A DNA stretch of 64,000 nt. Source: Streptomyces sp. A2-16. GTDB taxonomy: Bacteria; Actinomycetota; Actinomycetes; Streptomycetales; Streptomycetaceae. A program made the translations under genes and the position numbers. The stretch is from positions 4,464,001 to 4,528,000 of the forward strand of contig NZ_CP063808.1 in assembly GCF_018128905.1 (NCBI RefSeq), given 5' to 3'. Shown in pieces: positions 34,701 to 42,633 of this stretch (the stretch's first letter is position 1; the number at the start of each line of letters is the position of its first letter). The notes under the pieces are model-generated. The model made no database searches, was not told where the DNA came from, and saw only the letters and a program-made list of their open reading frames with translations.

Positions 34701-35285
34701 GCCGCCCGCCGACTCGGCGTCACGGCGCAGCGCCCAGCCGACGCCCAGTGCGGCCCGGCGGACCGCCTCGGGGGCGCAGCCCGGGGCGCGTACCTCCACA
34801 CTGCGGTCCCACATGTCGTCGCCGTCGCGGCCGGTCCCGGACGCGGTCAGCGCCGCGGCGAACGCGGTGGGCGCCTCGGCGGACCGGCCGCGGCCGTCGT
34901 CGGCCGCGGCGGGTCCCTCGGTGCCCCACCGGGGATCGGACATCGGCAGGTCGCAGCAGACGACCTCCGCCCCGTGCTCCCTCGCCCAGCGGATCGCCGC
35001 GAGTTCGGGCGAGAAGTCGGCGAAGGGGTAGAAGCCGAGCCGGCCGCCCTCGCCGGTCCCTGCCAGCGCGACCGGGGCGAGGGTGCCCGGCGCGGCGAGA
35101 TGGGGGAGCCACGACTGGAAGTCGGCGGGGAGTTCCACGCAGACGACCTCGGTGCGGGCGGCGTCCAGCAGGGAGGGCACCGCGGCGGCGAGCGCGGGGC
35201 TGTGGTGCCGTACGCCCAGCAGGTACGGGGCGGTGCAGTCGGTGAGGGCGGCAAGGGCCGCCCTCGGTTCCAGGGCGAGTGTCAC
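31758..35285 (-). CDS. DUF5682-type plus VWA domain protein
   Basis: 1,175 residues. The N-terminal ~300 carry YLLGVRHHSPALAAAVPSLL, VVCVELPADF and AAVVGAFHAPAL, the conserved blocks of DUF5682, a presumed ChaN/TIKI-like fold whose His and Glu residues may bind metal. The middle ~650 residues are helical with no recognised domain. The C-terminal VWA domain has a complete MIDAS: DVSGSM near residue 1013, GGGTHIAAGL and VSDFEEGYPLGG. VWA domains bind partners through Mg; with a MoxR ATPase they act as substrate adaptors. GTG 35285 overlaps the MoxR stop. The sequence upstream in the same frame is a shadow of moxR. Confidence 0.9.
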   Translation of the reverse strand: MTLALEPRAALAALTDCTAPYLLGVRHHSPALAAAVPSLLDAARTEVVCVELPADFQSWLPHLAAPGTLAPVALAGTGEGGRLGFYPFADFSPELAAIRWAREHGAEVVCCDLPMSDPRWGTEGPAAADDGRGRSAEAPTAFAAALTASGTGRDGDDMWDRSVEVRAPGCAPEAVRRAALGVGWALRRDAESAGGVPAVDLAREAHMREAIARVSADGRRVAAVVGAFHAPALTTWNTAGPARPVDAEDHPAVVTSLVPYAFDLLDSRSGYPAGIRDPRWQQAVFTASGDPERLHDAAARAVTDVCRELRAAGHVAGTGEARETLRVACDLARLRGLAAPGRGEVLEALTTVMGQGEPLGRGRALARALETVLVGTDRGRVAPGTPRSGLGPSVEAELASLRLPGPDDPAPRELRLDPLRSALDARREILLQRLTVCGTGYGEPIQVAGTGDAAPLTTRWRLAWNPSVPVRLDLAGIRGVTAALAAEGTLRETFRKEAAEGGATSALVLAGLRDAARCDLPALVSERLADAAEVLPTCATLPELLAALDLLEALKRGHLPGTTPDSRRDAAQLATELMESAVRSLPGLAGSDDPQDAEALVALASRAGEHRLGLRIDGALDDLARHGSPLLQGAALAARVMLDLDDADTLGRRAAGWIDNATGPDARHAMSRRLTGLVSAAAPLLQSAPTALDPLLDRIDTLTDQGFLDRLPALRGGFDTLSPAGRDRLLSTVTERLGDRLDLSLSASPQLLALWTAADTAGRAAVTSLRPPLGTGLHSTAATLEDSSRDEPRAAEAPAGPAPHLTPTDRWRLLLGRESEKLPQSARRLAHALDELYGTGRGEGSADLGREGGQGGGQDASFPTAREWAQELDALFGADVREEVLARAADLGRTDVLAELDPNAVRPSVDLLTSVLSLAGGMPEQQLVKLRPLVRRLVDELAKELATRLRPALTGLATPRPTRRPGGRIDLPRTLRANLAHTRRTDDGRTLVVPERPVFSTRSRREADWRLILVVDVSGSMEASVVWSALTAAVLGGVPTLSTHFLAFSTEVIDLTDRVDDPLSLLLEVRVGGGTHIAAGLARARSLVTVPSRTLVVVVSDFEEGYPLGGLLGEVRALASSGAHLMGCAALDDTGTPRYSVPVAQQLVAAGMPVAALSPLALARWVGDRLRGENR

Positions 35286-36442
35286 CGAAGGTTCTCCCGC
35301 AGGTCCCACAGGCGCCGCCAGGTCGCCGAGCCGTCCTCGGCGCGGCGGCGTACCGGGCCGTCCCAGTAGCCGAGCAGGCGTGCGTGGTCGGCCGGGTCGT
35401 CCTTGCGGACCACGCCCAGCAGATGGCCGGGCACCAGGTCGAGCGAGTCCCCTCCGGGGAGATAGGCGGCGGCCACCCCCAGGGATACGGCGACCTGCAC
35501 CGCCTCGGCGGTGGACATCACCGTGCCCGGGCGTTCCACGTCCCAGCCCTCGGCGGAGCGTCCGGCGCGCAGGTCGCGGAAGACGGTCACCAGGACGTCG
35601 AGCACCGCGTCGTCGACGCCGAACGCGGCGCCCGCCCGTGCGACGGCGGCCGTGGCCTGCCGTTTGACGAGTTCGGTCTCGGCCTCGACGTCCGCGATCG
35701 GGTGCACGGTCTCGAAGTTGAAGCGGCGCTTGAGGGCCGCGGACATCTCCGACACTCCGCGGTCGCGGAGGTTGGCGGTGGCGATGACGGTGAATCCAGG
35801 TGCGGCGGCGACCTGGGCGTCGTCGGTTCCGGACAGCTCCGGGACGCTCATCCGCCGGTCCGACAGGATCGACACGAGGGCGTCCTGCACCTCGGGCAGG
35901 CAGCGGGTGATCTCCTCGACGCGGGCGACCCTTCCGGTGCGCATCGCGGCGAGCACCGGCGAGTCCACCAGGGCCTGCGGGGTGGGGCCCTGGGCGAGGA
36001 GCAGGGCGTAGTTCCAGCCGTAGCGCAGGGCGTCCTCGGTGGTGCCGGCCGTGCCCTGCACGGTGAGCGCGCTGGTGCCGCAGACGGCCGCCGACAGCAG
36101 TTCCGACAGCATGGACTTGGCGGTGCCCGGCTCGCCGACGAGCAGCAGCCCGCGCTCTCCGGCGAGCGTGACCACGCACCGCTCCACCAGGGCGCGTTCA
36201 CCGACGAACTTCGGGGCGACGACGAGTTCGTCCGGCAGCCCCTCGGGCGCGTCGGGCAGCTTGAGGGCTTCGCCGCCGCTGCCGCAGACGAAAGTGATCA
36301 CGGCGCGGGGCGTCAGCAGCCAGCCGGGTGGGCGGGGGCCGTCGTCGTGGGCGGCGAGGAAGGCGAGTTCGGTGGCGAAGCGTTCTTCGGCGGGCAGGGT
36401 CTGCCGGGCCGGAAGGGCCGTCGCCGTGTCGGTCAGGGGCAT
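35282..36442 (-). CDS. MoxR-type AAA+ ATPase
   Basis: 386 residues. Walker A GEPGTAKS at 103-110, Walker B region ARVEEITRCLPEVQDAL, sensor 1 GFTVIATANLRDRG and arginine finger SAALKRRFNFETV, followed by a C-terminal lid. This is the MoxR/RavA class, which forms hexameric chaperone-like rings working with VWA proteins. The partner gene (DUF5682-VWA) overlaps its 3' end, and the two upstream genes are probable clients or effectors. ATG 36442 is preceded by a 101-bp gap after the large upstream gene, the only gap in the operon and a possible internal start or processing site. Confidence 0.92.
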   Translation of the reverse strand: MPLTDTATALPARQTLPAEERFATELAFLAAHDDGPRPPGWLLTPRAVITFVCGSGGEALKLPDAPEGLPDELVVAPKFVGERALVERCVVTLAGERGLLLVGEPGTAKSMLSELLSAAVCGTSALTVQGTAGTTEDALRYGWNYALLLAQGPTPQALVDSPVLAAMRTGRVARVEEITRCLPEVQDALVSILSDRRMSVPELSGTDDAQVAAAPGFTVIATANLRDRGVSEMSAALKRRFNFETVHPIADVEAETELVKRQATAAVARAGAAFGVDDAVLDVLVTVFRDLRAGRSAEGWDVERPGTVMSTAEAVQVAVSLGVAAAYLPGGDSLDLVPGHLLGVVRKDDPADHARLLGYWDGPVRRRAEDGSATWRRLWDLRENLR

Positions 36443-36543
36443 GGATGTCCTTGCTCGGTAGCTCGGTCGGTGTCGATGTGTGGGGGGAGTTCCAGGTGGG
36501 GGAGGGGCGCCGCCGGTGGGCGGCGCCCCGGGCCGGTGATACG

Positions 36544-39500
36544 TCAGCGGCGGCGGCCGCGGCGGACCTTCAGCTCCTCGAAGCGGGGAGCGTCGCCGTC
36601 CTGGACGCGCTGCCACGCCCTGCGGAACAGGTCCGCGGCCGGTTCGAACGGCACGATCACGCCGAACGGGGCGTGTTCGTCGCTCATCTCGCCGAACAAG
36701 GGCAGCTTCCAGCGCTCCAGCGGCACCCGCGGCGCCGACTGCTCGACCCAGCCGCCGGGCAGGAACAGCGATCGGCCTGCCCGGGTCCGGCTGGCCTCCA
36801 CCACGAGGTCGGTGGCGGCCAGTTCGGCGCGCGCGGCCTTCAGCCGGGCCGGCTTCCAGCCCGTCCACCGGGCCGTCATGCGGTCGGTCGGGTCGGGCAT
36901 GGCCAGCAGCATCAGATAGAGCGTGGCGGCGTCCTCGCCCAGCCCGTACTCCTTGGCCACCTCGGTGACCAGATCGGGAACCGAGCGACCGGGGTCCTGC
37001 GGCCACCAGGTGGCGTCCTTGCCCCGGTCTCCCGCGATCGGCTCACCGGGGTCGGCGAGCAGGGCCGCGAGCTTCCGGTCGCGGACCAGACGCAGTGCCA
37101 CCTCGGCGCCGTAGGGCCGCTGGTTGTCGACGCGCACCGCGGGCAGGTAGGGGTCCTGGCCTGCCTCGTCGAGAAGGTCGACACGGATGGCCGGGGCGGG
37201 CTGGTCGTCGTGGGTGGCCAGGACGACGGCGCCGTACCGCTCGAAGCCCGGACCGACCTCGGTGGGAGTGCCGGCGGTCTTCCGGAAGTCGGGGAGACTG
37301 ATGTAGCGCCTCAGGTCGAGCATCAGTCCGGGATGGGCGAGCCGTTCACGCACCGCGGTGAGGGCCGGGGGCAGCGCGGCGCGGACCGGGTCGCCCGCGG
37401 GCAGCCGGTGGGCGAGCCAGGCGAGCAGACCCACCGCGCCGACCAGCGTCTCCGCGGTGAACCCGTCCGTGTCGTCGCCGACGGGCTTGGCCCGATCGCC
37501 GTTGATCGCCCAGGTGAGGTCCCGGCTGAGCCGGGGCGAGGCGGCCGGGTCCAGCAGGGCGGGCAGCGCCTGCCGGATCGGCCAGGAGGGGTGGCGGAAG
37601 GCGCGGATCGCGTCACCGAGCAGTGCCTCCGGGACGGCCACCCGCTTGCCCACCTTGGCGTTCCACACCGCGGCGGCGCCCGCCACGTCCGGGCCCTCGG
37701 TCCACAGGCGGGCGGGCTCGGCGGGCAGCAGGGCGCCCACGACCGCGGCCCGCACCGCGCCGTCGACGCCGCGCAGTTCGTCCTTGGCGACCGCCGCCGG
37801 GGCCACCTTCACCCCGATGAGGGTGCGTGTCTCGGACTTGAGGAAGCTGCGCTCGTAGACGTCGATCCCCGGCAGACCGGCCACGACGAGCCGGGCCACC
37901 GTCTCGGTCACGCCGGTCAGACGGGCGAACTCCTCGGCGGCCTGCGGGAACCAGGGGGCGGGGCCGCGGTCGGCCAGTTCGGCAAGGAAGGCCCGGGTCC
38001 GGCCCGGGACCGGGGTCTCGCCCAGCGGCCCCGACTGAAGCGCCTGGTAGGGCGATGGTGTCTCGAACCGTCCGGCCGGGTCATGGAAGTAGCCGGTGAA
38101 GCAGGCGTGGTCGTCGTCGAGCGAGTTGCGGCTCGTGACGGCGATGAAGGCGCCGTCGGCCAGCGGGAGCATCCCGGTCCAGGCGCCGTCGCGCCATCCG
38201 CCCGCCGCGGTGCGCAGCTGCGCCGCCTCCAGGTGCAGATGCACCTTGCGCCAGGCGGTGGAGTCGTCCGGTGTCAGACCGAGGCGGTCGAACTCGGCGA
38301 GGAGGGTGCACAGGACCTCGCGGTCCTCCTGGCCGGTGGTGGCGCAGGCAGCCCGGTAGGCCAGTGCGGTCGTCGTCTCCAGCAGGGTTGCCAGGTCGGG
38401 CTGTCCTGAGGGCAGAGGGTGACCGTCGAGGTGCAGGCGGACATCCGCGAGGTCGGGCAGCGCGGTGTCGGCGAGTCCGACGGCCCGGGCCAGGACGCGC
38501 AGCGCGCGGAAGACGGTGTCGGACTCGTCGTCGCGGTTCCACCAGTAGCCGCGGGACGAGCCCAGCCCGTTCATTGCTGCCATGAGCTTGGTGTCCGCGG
38601 GTCCGGCCGGCCCTTCTTCCTCCAGGCCGCCTTCCAGGGCGCGGGTCAGCCGGGTGGACGCCGCGTCCAGCACCGCCTGCTGGGCCGCGGCGTAGCGGGC
38701 GACTCCGGCGATGCCCTTCACGAGCGCGTCGTGGCTGACCGGGAGGAGGGTGCGGATGGCGTCGGTCAGCGCCTGAGCGTCCTCGCCGGCTGCGGCGGCC
38801 AGCAGGGCCGCGGCGGTGGCCCGGTCGATGGTCCGCAGCGCCTTCGACGCCTGCGGGTCACGGGCCGTCAGGCACTCCCAGAACTGCACGGGAGGCAGCA
38901 GCAGGGTGCCCTCGCCGAAGTCGCCGGGGGTGCGGTCGGTCTTGGCCCAGGCGGTGTGGACGCCGTCGGCGTCGACCAGGCGGAGCTGCCAGTTGTCGCG
39001 GACGACGGCGGTGGCCCGGTCCGCGCCGGGGAAGACGACGAGCGCGTCGGGCACACCGGCGTCGGCGGGCAGAGTGAGGCCGTGTCCGGCGAGGTTCTCG
39101 GCGCGATGCGAGCCATCGGGCAGCTCGATCACCCGCAGGCCCACCAGGCCGTCCACGGGAGCGCAGGTGGGGGTGGTGGCGGTGTTGGGGGACAGACGCA
39201 GTCTGCCGCCCACGTAGCTGCTGCCCGCGGGGGCGTCGCGCAGGGCGTCGGCGAGGAAGGTGGGCTTGCTCATCCGCCCGCGCTCGTTCGTGGCCGGGTC
39301 GTACTCGTACCAGCCGTGCGCCGCCCGGTCCTCGGAGTCCGCGTGCCACACCCAGTAGGACGATCCGTCGAAGAGCAGCGGCCGTTCGTCGGGCAGGGTG
39401 GTGTCCCCGGCGTGCACCACTCCGCGACCGGTGGTCCGGCCACCGTCCGGCAGGGGCAGCGAGATCGGGAAGTCCCCGCGGTACCAGTCCATCTCGGTGC

Positions 39501-41448
39501 CGCGCGTGGCGTGCGCCCCCTTGAGGGACTCGACGCGGTCGGCGCGCGAGTGCCAGTAGCCGCGCAGGCCGTCTCTGCGGGAGTTCCAGTACACGAGGAG
39601 TTCGCCGTCCACGTGGTGGAAGCCCGGGTCGCCCGAGACGTCGTTCGCCGGCAGGCGCAGGTCATGGGTGAGCACAGGGCCGTCGGCGCCGATCACACGG
39701 GCCTGGGCCGGGCCGGCCACCACCAGGTGGGGCCAGGCGTCGGCGACCACGATGTCCTCCACCCGGTCCTTGGCGACGAGTTCGGCCGTCGCCTCCTCCC
39801 AGGCCGGCCAGCCCAGCTCGTCGAAGAGCCCGGCTTGCAGGGTGCGGGCCAGTACCGGCGCGAGGTCGGTGCCGACGGCGGCGCGGACGTCGTCCTCGGC
39901 CAGCGCCAGTGCCTCGGCGGGCAGCCACCCGAGCCGATTCAGCGCGTGGGGCAGCCCGGGCAGGCCCACCACGGTGAACTGTCCCACCACTCTGCTGACC
40001 CACTCCGTCAGCCAGGGGCGGCCGCCGGGCGAGGCCGCCAACAGACGGAGGGCGCGCAGCGCCTGATCGCCCTGGTGGAAACGGTCGGCGCCGAGCAGGA
40101 AGGCGTCGCGGAACCGTGCGTCGCCGCCGAGGAAGGTCAGCTCCCGCTGTCCTTCCCCGATGGCCCAAGCCGTCAGCGGCAGCTCCTGGTCCTTGCCAGG
40201 AGCGGCGACCGGCACGTCCAGGGACAGCAGCAGGTCGATGAGGTCGATGTCGTGTGTGACCCTCAACCCCCGTCCGGACGCGGCGAGTTCGGTGCGCAGC
40301 CGGGCCGCCGCACGCTCCACCAGGGGATACAGCTCCGGCATCCGGGTGGAGCTGCGCCAGGACCGGGCCCGCTCCCGGAACACCAGGAAGCGCTCCAGCC
40401 AGCCCGCGGTGCCGTCGGTCGGCCGCTGCTCCGGGGGGAGGGAGTCGTCCCACAGCCCTGTCGTGGCGCCGGACGTCTCCAGGACCTCGAGCCACATCGC
40501 GGGCATGTCCGCGTCCGGGCCGGAGGGGAGCATGTCCAGCAGGGTGCCGCGCACGCGTGGTTCCCGCTCGGCCAGCGCCACCAGTGCGGCCCGGTGGCCC
40601 TTCCACCAGCCGCCCGTGGCACGCAGCGTGGCCGGCAGTCCCAGCAGCTCGGCCAGGTAGCCCTGCTCGACCCGGTCGGCGTCCTGGCCGGCGCCGCGGG
40701 CCAGCTTGCGCAGGTCGTTGGCCATCTGGGCGGACGGCGGCAGGCCGCCCGCGGTGCGGCGCAGGCACAGGCGGGTGAAGCGCTCCAGCGCCTCCTCGGC
40801 GGAGACCCGGCCCGCCAGTTCCTTGCCGTAGGCGGAGAGCACCTTCACCGGCAGCGCGCCGGCCAGCGCGAACTCCAGGAACACCGCGTCCAGGCGGTCC
40901 TCCTCGACGGTCAGTCCGTGCTCCGCCTCCGCCTTGCGGGCGCGGGTGAACAACTGAGCGGCGTAGGTGGGGTTCTCCTCGGCGAGAAACACCCGGCCGG
41001 CCTGCTCGTAGAAGGTCGGCAGGAAGTGCGGCACCGACGCGGCCAGCCGGCCCCCGAGTTCCAGGTAGGCGTCCAGTGCGGCCTTCGGGCGGGACTTGGC
41101 CTGCCGGGCCGCCCGCTCCAGGTCGGGGACGACGCCCAGCGCGTGGTGGCCGTCCTCGGGGTGGTGCACCAGCACCCATTCCGGAAAGCCCAGCGACTGG
41201 CGAAGTCCGAGGCCCACGACGGCCGGTTCGCCGGCGGGTTCCAGGCCGAGGAAGCCGGCCGCCAGGTCCTCGGCGGCGCCCAGCTCACCGGCGACCAGCC
41301 GGACCACGACACGGTCGTCGAGGCCCGGGTGGCGGTAAGCGCGCGCCGTCAGCGGCACCGCCCGCTCGCCTGCCTCCTCGGTGTCCGGCGGCAGGACCGC
41401 GCCCGCCGTCAGCAGTTCCTCGTGTGACACCTGCGTCCCCCCGCTCAT
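36544..41448 (-). CDS. 1,634-residue protein of unknown function in the MoxR-VWA operon
   Basis: Single continuous frame from ATG 41448, overlapping the DUF4132 gene stop as ATGA. There is no signal peptide or membrane segment, so it should be cytoplasmic. The first ~450 residues are helical and TPR-like in flavour (FYEQAGRVFLAEENPTYAAQ, LFTRARKAEAEHGL). The centre is rich in Trp, Gly and Asp with beta-propeller-like stretches (HVDGELLVYWNSRRDGLRGY, GSSYWVWHADSEDRAAHGWY). The C-terminus is helical and ends in the basic KVRRGRRR. I recognise no catalytic motif. Similar giant proteins accompany DUF4132/MoxR/VWA genes in other actinomycetes; the function is unknown. Confidence 0.85.
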   Translation of the reverse strand: MSGGTQVSHEELLTAGAVLPPDTEEAGERAVPLTARAYRHPGLDDRVVVRLVAGELGAAEDLAAGFLGLEPAGEPAVVGLGLRQSLGFPEWVLVHHPEDGHHALGVVPDLERAARQAKSRPKAALDAYLELGGRLAASVPHFLPTFYEQAGRVFLAEENPTYAAQLFTRARKAEAEHGLTVEEDRLDAVFLEFALAGALPVKVLSAYGKELAGRVSAEEALERFTRLCLRRTAGGLPPSAQMANDLRKLARGAGQDADRVEQGYLAELLGLPATLRATGGWWKGHRAALVALAEREPRVRGTLLDMLPSGPDADMPAMWLEVLETSGATTGLWDDSLPPEQRPTDGTAGWLERFLVFRERARSWRSSTRMPELYPLVERAAARLRTELAASGRGLRVTHDIDLIDLLLSLDVPVAAPGKDQELPLTAWAIGEGQRELTFLGGDARFRDAFLLGADRFHQGDQALRALRLLAASPGGRPWLTEWVSRVVGQFTVVGLPGLPHALNRLGWLPAEALALAEDDVRAAVGTDLAPVLARTLQAGLFDELGWPAWEEATAELVAKDRVEDIVVADAWPHLVVAGPAQARVIGADGPVLTHDLRLPANDVSGDPGFHHVDGELLVYWNSRRDGLRGYWHSRADRVESLKGAHATRGTEMDWYRGDFPISLPLPDGGRTTGRGVVHAGDTTLPDERPLLFDGSSYWVWHADSEDRAAHGWYEYDPATNERGRMSKPTFLADALRDAPAGSSYVGGRLRLSPNTATTPTCAPVDGLVGLRVIELPDGSHRAENLAGHGLTLPADAGVPDALVVFPGADRATAVVRDNWQLRLVDADGVHTAWAKTDRTPGDFGEGTLLLPPVQFWECLTARDPQASKALRTIDRATAAALLAAAAGEDAQALTDAIRTLLPVSHDALVKGIAGVARYAAAQQAVLDAASTRLTRALEGGLEEEGPAGPADTKLMAAMNGLGSSRGYWWNRDDESDTVFRALRVLARAVGLADTALPDLADVRLHLDGHPLPSGQPDLATLLETTTALAYRAACATTGQEDREVLCTLLAEFDRLGLTPDDSTAWRKVHLHLEAAQLRTAAGGWRDGAWTGMLPLADGAFIAVTSRNSLDDDHACFTGYFHDPAGRFETPSPYQALQSGPLGETPVPGRTRAFLAELADRGPAPWFPQAAEEFARLTGVTETVARLVVAGLPGIDVYERSFLKSETRTLIGVKVAPAAVAKDELRGVDGAVRAAVVGALLPAEPARLWTEGPDVAGAAAVWNAKVGKRVAVPEALLGDAIRAFRHPSWPIRQALPALLDPAASPRLSRDLTWAINGDRAKPVGDDTDGFTAETLVGAVGLLAWLAHRLPAGDPVRAALPPALTAVRERLAHPGLMLDLRRYISLPDFRKTAGTPTEVGPGFERYGAVVLATHDDQPAPAIRVDLLDEAGQDPYLPAVRVDNQRPYGAEVALRLVRDRKLAALLADPGEPIAGDRGKDATWWPQDPGRSVPDLVTEVAKEYGLGEDAATLYLMLLAMPDPTDRMTARWTGWKPARLKAARAELAATDLVVEASRTRAGRSLFLPGGWVEQSAPRVPLERWKLPLFGEMSDEHAPFGVIVPFEPAADLFRRAWQRVQDGDAPRFEELKVRRGRRR

Positions 41449-42311
41449 GCGCTCTTGCCTTCCTCGATCGTGCGCCCGGCGTACAGCGCCGCGGCCATCC
41501 GCATCCCCTCCGACCAGGCCACCGGGCCGACCTCCCGCAGCGGCAGGGCGCGGCCGTTGTCGTCCTGCCAGGTGAGGCCGCCGGTCTCCACGGTGTCCTC
41601 CCAGTACGGCTCGCCGATCCACACGCTGGCTTCCACGGTGGCGCCGCCGTCGCGGACCCTGGCCGTGGAATAGCCCCCCGAGACGCGGTAGCCGAGCGAA
41701 CTGGCCCGCGCGGCCAGGGCGAAGCGGGAACGGAAGGAACCTCCGGCGAACTCCCGTATCTCCCTGGCCTTCGGGTCGAGGTCGTCAGGTCGCTGCCAGG
41801 TCGCCCGGTGGATCTGCTCCACGCGCTGCACGATGCCCAGCTCCGCCGCGAACTCGCGGATGTCGTCGAGGTCCGGCAGCAGCACCGGGTGCGGCAGCGT
41901 GACCGTGCGCGGGGACAGCCGTACGGTCTCGCCGTCCAGGTTCACCACGCGCAGTTCGCCGTCCTCGGTGGCCCCGCGCAGGAAACCGACCTCCTCGGGG
42001 TCGTCGCCCACCACGGCGAGGTCGCGCAGCGCCGACTGCCAGGCCTCGTCCGGCCACACCCGGGCCAGCAGACCGGTGGGGACGGGAAGCGACGACACCA
42101 TCCAGGAGTCGACCTGAGCGACGCACGCCGTGGCATGCCGATCCAGCCATTCGGCGAACCGCCGCAGCCGGTCCACCTCAGGATGGTCGCGCAGCGCGCG
42201 CGGCAGTGATTTCAGCTGCCGCCCCGCTGCCCGGCCCGAGGTGGCACGCGCCGCCACCCGCCCGTCCACCAGGGCGACTTCGTACCCGTCACCCGCCGAG
42301 AGCCAACCCAC
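41445..42311 (-). CDS. DUF4132 (MolR-like) domain protein
   Basis: 288 residues from GTG 42311 (GCGGGG upstream), first gene of the five-gene operon. It consists almost entirely of the DUF4132 region: LKSLPRALRDHPEVDRLRRF, an MVSS segment, VVNLDGETVRLSPRTVTLPH, DDIREFAAELGIVQRVEQIH and SFRSRFALAARASSLGYRVS. E. coli MolR contains a related domain, usually with an N-terminal WGR module that is absent here. DUF4132 proteins recur beside MoxR and VWA genes in proposed conflict systems. The biochemical role is unknown. Confidence 0.82.
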   Translation of the reverse strand: MGWLSAGDGYEVALVDGRVAARATSGRAAGRQLKSLPRALRDHPEVDRLRRFAEWLDRHATACVAQVDSWMVSSLPVPTGLLARVWPDEAWQSALRDLAVVGDDPEEVGFLRGATEDGELRVVNLDGETVRLSPRTVTLPHPVLLPDLDDIREFAAELGIVQRVEQIHRATWQRPDDLDPKAREIREFAGGSFRSRFALAARASSLGYRVSGGYSTARVRDGGATVEASVWIGEPYWEDTVETGGLTWQDDNGRALPLREVGPVAWSEGMRMAAALYAGRTIEEGKSA

Positions 42312-42633
42312 GAGTCCCCGCCTTCCACATCAAGACAGCAAGAAGAAAGCACAGTTCAGCCGGGGAACATCCCGGCGCCAGTGCGACGATGTGAGGAACG
42401 TTAGCGGCGATCACTGACAATCAGTGGCGGGAACGGGTACGGAGCTCCTGCCGTCCGGCGTTACGGGCCTGCTGGGCGCGCGTGTTGAAGGGTTTGCACG
42501 GCGCGGGGAGAGCTGTGGAGGCGGTGTCCGAGCGTGCGGTTTCGGCCAGGTGGCGGTCGGTTGCCGGAGCGTGACGGGGTTCTGAGCAGGCAGCTGTGTG
42601 CCGGCGAGGGCTCCAGGGCGACTCCTCTGCCCG
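42312..42633. other. upstream region of the MoxR-VWA operon
   Basis: 322 bp between the HEAT-repeat gene stop and the DUF4132 start, both on the minus strand. It contains a 6-3-6 inverted repeat CACTGA-CAA-TCAGTG at 42412-42426, about 100 bp before the operon, and TAACGT on the minus strand just downstream of it, a possible -10 box. No gene is visible. Confidence 0.4.

Noticed and set aside
35286..36179. N-terminal extension of the VWA protein over the MoxR gene
   Set aside because: It is a shadow of the MoxR gene; GTG 35285 in a GTGA overlap is the natural start.
38419..41427. 1,002-residue antisense frame opposite the giant protein gene
   Set aside because: Gly/Gln/Arg-rich shadow without motifs; the sense frame is in a coupled operon.
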